Assembly (NCBI GenBank): GCA_020201365.1
Contig: JAIVGV010000018.1
Location: 1 to 13,377, forward strand
From: Acidobacteriota bacterium
GTDB lineage: Bacteria; Acidobacteriota; Blastocatellia; Pyrinomonadales; Pyrinomonadaceae
Length of the DNA stretch: 13,377 bases
Direction: 5' to 3'
This document shows positions 1 through 6,355 of the stretch, one piece after another (position 1 is the first letter of the stretch; each line of letters starts with the position of its first letter). The position numbers and the translations under genes are program-made. The notes beneath the pieces are model-generated. The model made no database searches. It was not told the origin of the DNA and saw only the letters and a list, made by a program, of their open reading frames with translations.

Positions 1-267
1 GTTGTCGTGCTCGACGAAGCGCAGCGCGAAGCCCATTTCGGGGACTTGATAGACGACCTCGCCCCACGCGCCGACGCGCTCGCCGGTGGAGGGGCGCATC
101 TCCAGCCACACGGTCTCGCCCGCCGTCACGCGGTCGGACGTGAGGATGAAGCAGCCCGCCTCGCTCAAGTCCACGACGAGCCCGCCGCACTGCGCGATCA
201 GGCCTTCCCAAGAGGCGTCTATGCTCGCGAGCACGCGCGCCTTCCCTCTCCTGTCGTTAATCAACAT
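1..267 (-). CDS. PilZ-domain protein, probable c-di-GMP receptor (3' end beyond window)
   Basis: The first 89 codons are present and stay open to base 1, so the C-terminus is missing. The visible part is a nearly complete PilZ domain. RRGKAR at residues 6-11 supplies the RxxxR c-di-GMP-binding motif (R7 to R11), and DLSEAG at 33-38 supplies the second binding motif, D/NxSxxG. The beta-strand-rich stretch after it (VWLEMRP, GEVVYQV, FALRFV) fits the PilZ barrel. PilZ proteins bind c-di-GMP and pass the signal to motility, polysaccharide or secretion machinery; the target here is unknown. The ATG at 267 is chosen because a strong Shine-Dalgarno lies 6 nt upstream. The gene starts 14 nt after the GGDEF/EAL gene and is very likely co-transcribed and translationally coupled with it. 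No signal peptide is visible, so it is probably cytoplasmic. Confidence 0.85.
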   Translation of the reverse strand, partial: MLINDRRGKARVLASIDASWEGLIAQCGGLVVDLSEAGCFILTSDRVTAGETVWLEMRPSTGERVGAWGEVVYQVPEMGFALRFVEHDN

Positions 268-273
268 TCGGGG

Positions 274-282
274 CCTCCCCTT
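274..282 (-). promoter_or_regulatory. Strong Shine-Dalgarno of the PilZ gene, overlapping the upstream stop codon
   Basis: On the minus strand AAGGGGAGG is followed by 6 nt and then ATG. Its first base is the last base of the TGA (284-282) that ends the GGDEF/EAL gene. Ribosomes finishing the enzyme would therefore sit on the PilZ initiation site, which predicts translational coupling. Confidence 0.75.
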
Positions 283-2798
283 CAGGCGACTAAGGGTTTG
301 ATCTCCTGCGTGGTCTCGATCTCTTCTTCGCCCGCGCCCGCCTCAGCCGCGCCGCAGGCGCGCGTGTCGGCGATGACCTGCTCCGCGCCGTCCGCGCCGA
401 CGGGCTTCGAGAAGAGGAAGCCCTGCCCGCTCTCGCAGCCCAGCTCCCTCAGCAGCGCCAACTGCTCGCGCGTCTCGACGCCCTCGGCGACCACGTCCAT
501 GCCGAGGTTCTGCGCGAGCATCAGGATCGTGCGGACGATCTCCATGTTCTCGTTGTTCTCCGCCATGCGCATGACGAAGGAGCGATCAACTTTCAGAGTG
601 TCAATCGGGAAGCGGTGCAGGTACGAGAGCGACGAGTAGCCCGTCCCGAAGTCGTCAATCGAGAGCTGCACGCCGAGCGCGCGCAACTGCCGCAGCATCT
701 CGGTCGCCGTGTCTATGTTCTCCATGACGACGCTCTCGGTGATTTCGAGCTTCAGGCTCTGCGGCGCGAGCTGCGTCTCGTCCAGAATCTCTTTGACCTG
801 CTCGATGAGGCGCGGCTCGGTGAACTGCCTGCCCGACAGGTTGACGCTGATGAAGAGCGGCGGCTCGGACGGGAACTTCTGCTGCCAGCGGCGCATGTCG
901 CGGCACGCCTCCCGAAGCGCCCACTGCCCGATGGCGACGACCTGACCCGACTCCTCCGCGACCGGGATGAAGTCGAGCGGAGAGATGACGCCGCGCTCCG
1001 GGTGCTGCCAGCGCACGAGCGCCTCGAAGCCGCGCACCGAGAAGTCGTCGAGCGAAACTATCGCCTGATACTGGATGAAGAACTCCTTGCGCTCGCACGC
1101 GCCGCGCAGGTCGGTCTCCATCTGCAGGAGGTTCATCGCGACGGCGTGCATCTCCTTGTCGAAGACCTCGTGCCGCGCCTTGCCCAGAGACTTCGCGCGG
1201 TACATCGCCGTGTCGGCGTCGCGCAAGACCTCTTCGGGCAGCGCGTAGTCGGTCGTGCCCGGCGCGATGCCGATGGACGCGGCGGTGAAGACTTCTCGGC
1301 CGCTCAGGTAGAACGGCAGCGCGAGTTCCTTCTGGATTCTCTCCGCGACCGTGATCGCCTCCGCCTCGTCGCGCACGGCTTCCAAAAGGATCGTGAACTC
1401 GTCGCCGCCGACGCGCGCCACCGTGTCGCCGGGTCGCAGACACACCTCGAGTCGGCGCGCGATAGAGACGAGGAGCTGGTCGCCGATCATGTGGCCGAGC
1501 GAGTCGTTGATCACCTTGAAGCGGTCGAGGTCGAGGAAGAGGACGGCGAAATTCTGTTCGAGATCGCGCTGGCGGCGCGCGATGGCCAGCTTCAAGTGAT
1601 CGACGAAGAGCGAGCGGTTCGGCAAGCCGGTGAGCGCGTCGTGGAAGGCGTCGTGCAGCAGTCGCTCTTCGGCGCGCTTGCGGTCGGTGATGTCCTGCGT
1701 CTGGAAGATGAGGTGGACGCCCTCGCCCTTGCGCCGCTTGACGCGCGAGACGCTGCACAAGACCCAGACGGCGTGCCCCTGCTTGTGCAGAAACCTCTTC
1801 TCGACGTGGAAGACCGGGATGCGACCGCGCAGCAGTTCCTTGATGTTGGCGAGCACGGTTCCGAGATCGTCCGGGTGCGTCGTCTGCTGGAAGGTCGTCG
1901 CGAGAAGCTCCGCCTCCGAGTAGCCGAGTATCTCGCACAGCGAGCGGTTGACCTGCAGCCAGCGCCCGTCCGAGGAGACTATCGCCATGCCGATCGCCGC
2001 GTAGTCGAACGCCGAGCGGAACAGCTCCTCGCTCTCTTCGAGCACGGCGACGCGGTGCTCGATCTGCCGCGCGCGCGAAACACTATCACGCACGCCTTTG
2101 AGATAGACGCCCGCCGCGAAGTGGACGAACGCGCACGCGAGCGTGAAGGCGAACGCGCCGTAGAAGCCGACGACGCCGCACAGCTCCGCGATGGCGAGCC
2201 CGGCGGCGTTGACCGCCGCGTAAGCCGCCAGCGTCCACGCGAAGTTATTCGCGAGCCGCTTCCGCGCCGCGCGCCCCTCTTCGCCCGCGTCGCGGCGCAT
2301 GACAGCCACGCGGAAGAGCGACTGCACAACTGTGACGACGGCGAGCCCGGCGACGAGGAGGTGCGGCGCGAAGGCTTGCGTGAGATTCGTCTCGCTGATG
2401 ACGGACGAGCCGAACGCGAGTCGCAGCGCGGCGACGGCGACGAGCGTCGCTGCCGAAGCAGCCGCCGTGTCGAAGACGACATCGGCGCGCGCGCGCCGCG
2501 AGTTGAGCGAGGCGCAGAGCGCGGCGACCCCGGCGAGCAGGACGGCGCACCCGCCGCCGTAGAGCAGCAGCGCGACGACGAGCAGCGTGTCGGCGTGCGA
2601 GATCGCCCCGCGCGTCGAGGGGATGCGCGCGCGCAGCCTCGTGCCGACGACGAACGCCGCCAGCGCGACGAGCAGCAGCGGCACGTCCACGCGCGCCGCG
2701 TGCACGCGCACGGCGGCGGCGGCGACGGCGCACGCGCCGAGCGCGACGGTCGTGAAGCGCAGGGCGCGGCTCGCGAATTTACCTTCGGCTGTGACCAT
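282..2798 (-). CDS. Membrane-anchored PAS-GGDEF-EAL c-di-GMP cyclase/phosphodiesterase
   Basis: The protein has 838 residues from the chosen ATG. Residues about 14-232 are hydrophobic with some 7 membrane segments and resemble the membrane-sensor regions (MASE-like) of other signalling enzymes. A short coiled coil follows, then a PAS domain (about 260-372, ending in DITDRKRAEERL). The GGDEF domain (about 380-545) has intact GGDEF at 464-468 and an inhibitory I-site RPGD (455-458) five residues upstream. The EAL domain (about 560-810) has intact EAL (592-594), NLSGRQF, LEITES, DDFGTG (715-720), LKVDRSF, VAEGVE and GQGFLFSKP. Both catalytic sites therefore look competent, so it may make and degrade c-di-GMP, with the balance set by membrane or PAS input. 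A TTG at 2912 would add 38 residues, but the likely promoter lies between the two starts, favouring ATG 2798. No good Shine-Dalgarno precedes that ATG. Confidence 0.93.
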   Translation of the reverse strand: MVTAEGKFASRALRFTTVALGACAVAAAAVRVHAARVDVPLLLVALAAFVVGTRLRARIPSTRGAISHADTLLVVALLLYGGGCAVLLAGVAALCASLNSRRARADVVFDTAAASAATLVAVAALRLAFGSSVISETNLTQAFAPHLLVAGLAVVTVVQSLFRVAVMRRDAGEEGRAARKRLANNFAWTLAAYAAVNAAGLAIAELCGVVGFYGAFAFTLACAFVHFAAGVYLKGVRDSVSRARQIEHRVAVLEESEELFRSAFDYAAIGMAIVSSDGRWLQVNRSLCEILGYSEAELLATTFQQTTHPDDLGTVLANIKELLRGRIPVFHVEKRFLHKQGHAVWVLCSVSRVKRRKGEGVHLIFQTQDITDRKRAEERLLHDAFHDALTGLPNRSLFVDHLKLAIARRQRDLEQNFAVLFLDLDRFKVINDSLGHMIGDQLLVSIARRLEVCLRPGDTVARVGGDEFTILLEAVRDEAEAITVAERIQKELALPFYLSGREVFTAASIGIAPGTTDYALPEEVLRDADTAMYRAKSLGKARHEVFDKEMHAVAMNLLQMETDLRGACERKEFFIQYQAIVSLDDFSVRGFEALVRWQHPERGVISPLDFIPVAEESGQVVAIGQWALREACRDMRRWQQKFPSEPPLFISVNLSGRQFTEPRLIEQVKEILDETQLAPQSLKLEITESVVMENIDTATEMLRQLRALGVQLSIDDFGTGYSSLSYLHRFPIDTLKVDRSFVMRMAENNENMEIVRTILMLAQNLGMDVVAEGVETREQLALLRELGCESGQGFLFSKPVGADGAEQVIADTRACGAAEAGAGEEEIETTQEIKPLVA

Positions 2799-2878
2799 CC
2801 GCGGAAGTATTGCGTGCGAGGTTTTTGCGGTGGGCGCGCTTTCCGGGGGCGAGCGCGGGGACAAACACTCTCTTAAAC

Positions 2879-2908
2879 AATTTAAGTGCCAGCCCGCCGG
2901 CGCGTCAA
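2879..2908 (-). promoter_or_regulatory. Candidate sigma-70-type promoter for the GGDEF/EAL gene
   Basis: Minus strand: TTGACG (2908-2903, 5/6 to the -35 consensus), an 18-nt spacer, then TAAATT (2884-2879, 4/6 to the -10). It would give a leader of about 75 nt before ATG 2798. The stretch is an A+T-rich island in G+C-rich DNA. If used, this promoter excludes the upstream TTG start at 2912. Confidence 0.4.
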
Positions 2909-3030
2909 CCAACTTTTTTCGCGCAGTATTTTGCGCGTCTCACCGCCCGATCTGACGCGACTTACGTGGTCAAACTGCCCTCGCGAGTCACCCTGACTGA
3001 CCGCCCCGCCCCTCCCGCCGAAACTTTCCC

Positions 3031-3060
3031 TTGCCCCGCGCCGCCGCACCTTGCTACTAT
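3031..3060 (+). promoter_or_regulatory. Weak candidate promoter for the SPOR gene
   Basis: TTGCCC (3031-3036), an 18-nt spacer and TACTAT (3055-3060), each 4/6 to consensus. It is the only A+T-rich -10-like element reasonably placed upstream of the SPOR gene, but it implies a leader of about 160 nt. Chance matches of this quality are common. Confidence 0.22.
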
Positions 3061-3221
3061 TTTTCCAGCGGCCCCACGCACCCGCGAGACGCCGCGCCGC
3101 GCATTTAACCCGCCCTCAGGCTCTCGCGCCGCTTTACTCAATTCCGCCACACGAGCCCCGACGCGCCTTGCGACACGGACGCGCGCGCCGCGACGCCGAC
3201 CTCAGATCAGGAGCGACCAAG

Positions 3222-4508
3222 ATGCAAGTCATCTGCCCGAACTGCGAACGGAAAGGTCTGCTGGACGCAGCCGCCCTCTCCGAAGCGACGACCCGCGCCT
3301 GCCCCGGCTGCGGCGTCCCCTTCCGCGTCCGCCTCCTCGATCTGTGCGACGACGCCGACGCCACTCCCCCACTCATGCCCGCCACGATCAACGACTTCGA
3401 CAACGCCGCACGCGTCGCGCGCACCGTCACGCTCTCCTCCTTCGCGCGCCTCTCGCACGATCACGCGCCCGCGCACCTCTTCGCCGACGAAGACTTCGAC
3501 GTGCTCTCGCTCCCGGACGACAACGCGCCCGCCGCGCTCCCGGACGCGCCCCCGCCCGCGCCCACCTACGACGACACGCGCGACGAAGCGCACGACGTTC
3601 CCGCGCGTGTCGGCGTCCTCGACTTACGCGCCGACTTGCGCGCCCGCGCGAACGAAGCACAGCCCGCGCCCGAAGCAAGAGCCGCGAACGAAGCAGCCTT
3701 CGCGGACGAACATTCCCTGCCGGACGAACCCTCGCCCGTCCGTGTTGATTCGCCCGCGCCCAGACATTCGTCGGCTCGCGAAGATTCGTCAGCCGCCGAA
3801 GGCTCCCACGCCGACCCGCGCGCCGACGAGGTCTTCTTCGAGCCCGCCCCGCGCCGCGCGCGCCCCGCGGACGCGGTGGACAAATACCGATTCGCCGTGC
3901 GCGTGATGAACGCCTCGCCGCTGTGGCTCGTCGCCGCAGGGGTAGCCTTCGTCGCGCTCGTCCTCGTCTTCGATCTCCTGCTCGCGCCCGCCACGCGCGC
4001 GCTCGGCGACACAGCCTCGCTCGCCGCGCCCCAGAATCAGGCGACCAACCGCGACGCCGCGAGACAGCAACGCGCGCGCGACGAGCGAAGCCGCGACGCG
4101 CGACCGGGCGACGAATCGCAGGACGCGGATGCCGCGCGCCCCGCCGACGATCCCGCGCCGAAACCGGCAGCCGTCTCCGAGCCCGCCGAATCAGAGAGCG
4201 CAGCGCCCGCAGTCGCCGCGTCTTCCGCCGAGCCGGCGTCGCCCGCCGGCGAAGCGGGCGCGGGTTCGCCGCCGCGCCTGACGATCCAGACGGGAGCGTA
4301 CCGGCTCGAATCGCAGGCAAACGATCACGCGGAGGCTTTGCGCGCCGCGGGCTTCGACGTGCGCGTGGTCGAGGAGCGGAACTCGAAGCGCCCGTGGTAC
4401 TTCGTGCAGACCGGCACGTTCGCCTCGCGCGGAGAGGCGACCGCGCGGCTCTCGGAGCTGAGCGCCAGAGGCTTCGGCTCGCAGTACACCTTGCGCGAGG
4501 TCAACTGA
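3222..4508 (+). CDS. Zinc-ribbon / single-TM / SPOR-domain protein
   Basis: The protein has 428 residues. The N-terminus is a compact zinc ribbon with C5-x2-C8 and C27-x2-C30, similar to the short MJ0042-type ribbons of other bacterial envelope proteins. Residues about 42-222 are low-complexity, rich in Ala, Asp, Glu, Pro and Arg, and probably disordered. One membrane helix lies at about 233-255. A second disordered Ala/Pro/Glu-rich spacer leads to a C-terminal SPOR domain (about 352-426: IQTGAY, then WYFVQTGTF). SPOR domains bind peptidoglycan lacking stem peptides at division sites. The predicted layout is a cytoplasmic ribbon and a periplasmic SPOR, as in FtsN-like proteins; the ribbon's partner is unknown. 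ATG 3222 is chosen because AGGAG (3209-3213) lies 8 nt upstream and the ribbon starts immediately. An upstream in-frame TTG (3051) would add an unlikely Arg-rich leader. Confidence 0.85.
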   Translation: MQVICPNCERKGLLDAAALSEATTRACPGCGVPFRVRLLDLCDDADATPPLMPATINDFDNAARVARTVTLSSFARLSHDHAPAHLFADEDFDVLSLPDDNAPAALPDAPPPAPTYDDTRDEAHDVPARVGVLDLRADLRARANEAQPAPEARAANEAAFADEHSLPDEPSPVRVDSPAPRHSSAREDSSAAEGSHADPRADEVFFEPAPRRARPADAVDKYRFAVRVMNASPLWLVAAGVAFVALVLVFDLLLAPATRALGDTASLAAPQNQATNRDAARQQRARDERSRDARPGDESQDADAARPADDPAPKPAAVSEPAESESAAPAVAASSAEPASPAGEAGAGSPPRLTIQTGAYRLESQANDHAEALRAAGFDVRVVEERNSKRPWYFVQTGTFASRGEATARLSELSARGFGSQYTLREVN

Positions 4509-4552
4509 GAGCCCGCGCGCATTGATCGGGCGCGGCGTGATGTAGAGTGACT

Positions 4553-4606
4553 GAAGGCGAGGAGGCGGCGGGGAGTAACGTTACTCCCCGCCGCCTCCTC
4601 GCCTTC
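4553..4606. terminator. 54-bp perfect palindrome, probable bidirectional terminator
   Basis: Two 27-nt arms (4553-4579 and 4580-4606) are exact reverse complements with no spacer; the centre is GTAACGTTAC. In RNA it would form a very stable G+C-rich hairpin on either strand. It lies in the 117-nt gap between the convergent SPOR (ends 4508) and VOC (ends 4626) genes, 44 and 19 nt from their stop codons. Neither side has a U-tract, so it is not a classical intrinsic terminator. A U-less terminator or RNA-stabilising hairpin is most likely. Confidence 0.75.
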
Positions 4607-4625
4607 CGCCTTCGAGTGTCGTCCG

Positions 4626-5042
4626 CTAGTTCATGCTCAGCGCGTCGAGCGAGCCTGTTAACGGCTGTCCGCCCGCAGGGTCGTGCCACGTGACGAAGAA
4701 GAGCCTGTAGCGATCCGGGTCTTCGGTCGTGATGAAGCGACCGCCCCAGCCCTCGTCGGTCGGCGGCGCGACCTCGATGCCGTGCCCGCGCAGGCGCGCG
4801 TGGTAGGCGTCAACGTCCGCGACGCCGAAGAAGAGGTGGACGCCGCGACCGCGGCGACCCATCGCGGGCGGCTGCTCGGCGAGCGCGACGCGCGTGCGCC
4901 CGGCGCGCAGCGTCGCCACGGGCGGATCGGCTTGCGGGTCGGAGGAGACCAGCTCGAAGCCGAGCGCGTCGCGGTAGAACTCCAGCGAGTCGTGCAGGCT
5001 GTCCACTTCGAGGAAGATGAGATCGAGACCGTCTGGGCTCAT
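4626..5042 (-). CDS. VOC-superfamily (glyoxalase/bleomycin-resistance fold) protein, metal site apparently lost
   Basis: The protein has 138 residues, normal for a single two-module VOC protein. Module 1 shows the family pattern VDSLHDSLEFYRDALGFELV (12-32 region). Module 2 shows VHLFFGVADVDAYHARLRGHGIEV, then GGRFITTEDPDRYRLFF. In metal-dependent members a His usually sits in the first strand and a Glu in the last. Here the corresponding places read LDLIFLEV and RYRLFF, so those ligands seem absent; H69 remains. It is therefore not confidently a glyoxalase I or dioxygenase and may be a binding protein. ATG 5042 is chosen because the VOC fold begins at once and it follows the J-domain gene stop by 35 nt. 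No good Shine-Dalgarno is visible, so coupling to the upstream gene is possible. The substrate cannot be predicted. Confidence 0.82.
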   Translation of the reverse strand: MSPDGLDLIFLEVDSLHDSLEFYRDALGFELVSSDPQADPPVATLRAGRTRVALAEQPPAMGRRGRGVHLFFGVADVDAYHARLRGHGIEVAPPTDEGWGGRFITTEDPDRYRLFFVTWHDPAGGQPLTGSLDALSMN

Positions 5043-5077
5043 GGCGCGTCGTGAGTTTGCGATCAAAGGTTCGTTCG

Positions 5078-5683
5078 TCAGACGGCGGCGAGCAGGAGAT
5101 AGACGCCGAAGCCGCCGCCCGCGACCGCCGACCAGAAGACCGCCTCCTGCGCCCAAGCCGTGCGGCGCGCGAGGTGCGTGGGCGCGAACGGAGCGCGCGC
5201 CTCGACCATCGCCGCGTGCGCCATCCAGACGCCGAAGAAGACGAGCGCGGAGGCTAACAGCGCGAGCGGGAAGAGGAAGACGACGTAGTGCGCGCGCACG
5301 AGGAACAGCAGCACGAGCCCGAGGAAGACGGTCAGCGTCGCGCCCGCCACACGACCCCAGACGGCGTCCGCGTGCGCGGCGGGGCTGTGCGCGGGCGTGA
5401 ACCGCGAGTCCGCCGAACTCGCCGACGCGATGTTCGCAGCCGCGCCTTCGTCGCCGACGTGTCTGGCGGCGCGCTGGCGGCGGCGCGCGTCGTAAGCCTC
5501 GCGCGCGGAGGTGTCGCCGAGGACGCGGTAGGCTTCGTTCAAGTCCTTCATCTCGTCTTCGCTGCCGCCGCGGTCGGGGTGCAGCTCCGCCGCGCGCCGC
5601 TTGTAGCGGCGACCGAGCTGCTCGCGCGTCTCGTCGTCGCGCGCGCCGAGCACGCCGTAATAATCCTTCTCGCCGTCGCTCAC
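5078..5683 (-). CDS. Membrane J-domain (DnaJ-like) protein
   Basis: The protein has 201 residues. The N-terminal J domain (about 7-67) starts DYYGVLGA and carries the obligatory HPD at 35-37, followed by GGSEDEMKDLNEAYRVLGD, so it should stimulate an Hsp70/DnaK ATPase. There is no G/F-rich region, zinc-finger domain or C-terminal substrate domain, which makes it a type III J protein and not DnaJ itself. After a linker (about 68-108) come three hydrophobic segments (about 112-129, 132-155 and 181-199), so the J domain is probably tethered to the cytoplasmic membrane face. Translation begins at GTG 5683: the J domain starts seven residues in, and no in-frame ATG or GTG is seen just upstream. 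No clear Shine-Dalgarno is visible. It precedes the VOC gene by 35 nt in a likely operon. Confidence 0.88.
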   Translation of the reverse strand: MSDGEKDYYGVLGARDDETREQLGRRYKRRAAELHPDRGGSEDEMKDLNEAYRVLGDTSAREAYDARRRQRAARHVGDEGAAANIASASSADSRFTPAHSPAAHADAVWGRVAGATLTVFLGLVLLFLVRAHYVVFLFPLALLASALVFFGVWMAHAAMVEARAPFAPTHLARRTAWAQEAVFWSAVAGGGFGVYLLLAAV

Positions 5684-5756
5684 GTTGACACCGGGGCGCG
5701 GTCGCGGCGCGCGCCTGTGTGTGCCGTGCTCAGCCGCGCCGCCGACCGCGCGGGTA

Positions 5757-5785
5757 ATACTACCCGCGGGGCGAAAATCTTTCTA
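5757..5785 (-). promoter_or_regulatory. Candidate promoter of the J-domain gene overlapping a dyad (possible operator)
   Basis: Minus strand: TAGAAA (5785-5780, 4/6), a 17-nt spacer, TAGTAT (5762-5757, 4/6), about 74 nt before GTG 5683. The -10-like element sits in an inverted repeat with 8-bp arms, CGCGGGTA (5749-5756) and TACCCGCG (5761-5768), separated by 4 nt. A repressor site overlapping a -10 would look like this, but both elements are only moderate matches. Confidence 0.28.
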
Positions 5786-5903
5786 GCCCGTCGCCGGAAC
5801 CTTCATCGCCGCCGCGACCTCTCACGGTCGGTCGTGTGCCGCGCGCGGTCGGCGCGGCGTTGTGTTAACCTTCAACCGAAACGCGTGAATTTTTTTTGAC
5901 GGC

Positions 5904-5908
5904 GGAGG
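5904..5908 (+). promoter_or_regulatory. Shine-Dalgarno of the 118-aa hypothetical gene
   Basis: GGAGG lies 7 nt upstream of ATG 5916. It is one of the clearer ribosome binding sites in the window and supports a short ORF as a real gene. A run of eight T (5890-5897), unusual in this G+C-rich DNA, lies just before it. Confidence 0.65.
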
Positions 5909-5915
5909 CGCAGCG

Positions 5916-6272
5916 ATGGCTCTCGCGTTCGAGCCGGGCGACGATCTCATCTTCCAGCTTGAGAGCGGCTACGGGCTGCTGCGCGTGCTCGCGTCCGAAG
6001 AGACTGGGGCGGGCGTGGTTTGGCACCTGCTTGCCTACGAAGAGCTGTTCGCGGACGTGGAGTCGGCGGAAGCGGCGCTCGGCGACGCGGCGCGGCTCAC
6101 CGTGCGCGCGCCGCACCTCGCGCTCACCGAGCGCGCGCTCGAAAAGACGCCAGCCGCGCGGCTCGGCAACCGACCCGTCCGCGAAGAAGAACTCACAGCC
6201 TACCGCGAATGGCTCGCGCGCGGCGGCGAGCCCTCGGAGCGATCCGCGCTGCTGCTGCTCGGACTCCGCTAG
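5916..6272 (+). CDS. Conserved-looking hypothetical protein, 118 aa
   Basis: I do not recognise a named family. The protein is small, acidic and soluble-looking, with no signal peptide or membrane helix. The N-terminal half (FEPGDDLIFQLESGYGLLRVL, then GVVWHLLAYEELF) reads as alternating beta strands and a Trp-containing strand, like a small SH3-like barrel. It is vaguely similar in pattern to Imm26-type domains, but that is not enough for a call. The C-terminal half is helical: ESAEAAL, TERALEK, then EEELTAYREWLARG. The gene is real in my view: a strong GGAGG sits 7 nt from the ATG, G+C-rich codons are used in a clear frame, and it ends exactly 6 nt before a long terminator hairpin. It is transcribed alone, convergent to the dehydrogenase operon. 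Confidence 0.75.
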   Translation: MALAFEPGDDLIFQLESGYGLLRVLASEETGAGVVWHLLAYEELFADVESAEAALGDAARLTVRAPHLALTERALEKTPAARLGNRPVREEELTAYREWLARGGEPSERSALLLLGLR

Positions 6273-6278
6273 ACGATC

Positions 6279-6345
6279 AAGTCGGAACGATGGACGACGG
6301 AGTGAAGGCGATCTGCCTTCACTCCGTCGTCCATCGTTCCGACTT
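6279..6345. terminator. 31-bp perfect-stem hairpin, probable bidirectional terminator
   Basis: The arms 6279-6309 and 6315-6345 are exact reverse complements over 31 nt with a 5-nt loop (GATCT). The structure fills almost all of the 83-nt gap between two convergent genes, 6 nt after the 118-aa gene and 10 nt after the dehydrogenase gene. There is no U-tract on either strand, only a mild pyrimidine run on the plus side. It is a second example of the design seen at 4553-4606, with a different sequence. Confidence 0.78.
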
Positions 6346-6355
6346 CTGACCTTTC

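Larger units (their letters stand above)
2799..3221. other. Divergent intergenic region between the GGDEF/EAL and SPOR genes
   Basis: This 423-nt stretch separates two divergent genes. I see no convincing gene in it: the short open frames have no Shine-Dalgarno and no recognisable protein. It holds the minus-strand promoter candidate (2879-2908) and a weaker plus-strand one (3031-3060). A small dyad, GCGCA-N6-TGCGC, lies at 2921-2936. A C-rich, purine-poor segment covers 2990-3050. The plus-strand leader would be about 160 nt if the 3031-3060 promoter is right. Confidence 0.6.

Noticed and set aside
615..2876. A 753-codon open frame on the plus strand opposite the GGDEF/EAL gene
   Set aside because: It is an antisense shadow caused by G+C-rich codon use: it is Arg/Glu/Val-rich without domains, while the opposite strand encodes complete PAS, GGDEF and EAL motifs.
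2921..2936. GCGCA-N6-TGCGC dyad in the divergent region
   Set aside because: Five-bp G+C-rich arms are expected by chance in this composition; no partner copy was seen elsewhere.
2962..3150. 62-codon minus-strand open frame in the divergent intergenic region
   Set aside because: No convincing Shine-Dalgarno, Gly/Arg/Ala-rich product without a pattern, and it covers the candidate plus-strand promoter region.
5749..5768. 8-bp-arm hairpin followed on the plus strand by a partly T-rich stretch, resembling an intrinsic terminator
   Set aside because: No plus-strand gene ends upstream of it, and the T-rich part is broken. It fits better as a dyad over the J-domain promoter.
5890..5897. T8 tract as a phase-variation switch
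   Set aside because: It lies upstream of the ribosome binding site and not in the coding frame, and no comparison between strains is available; kept only as a remark.
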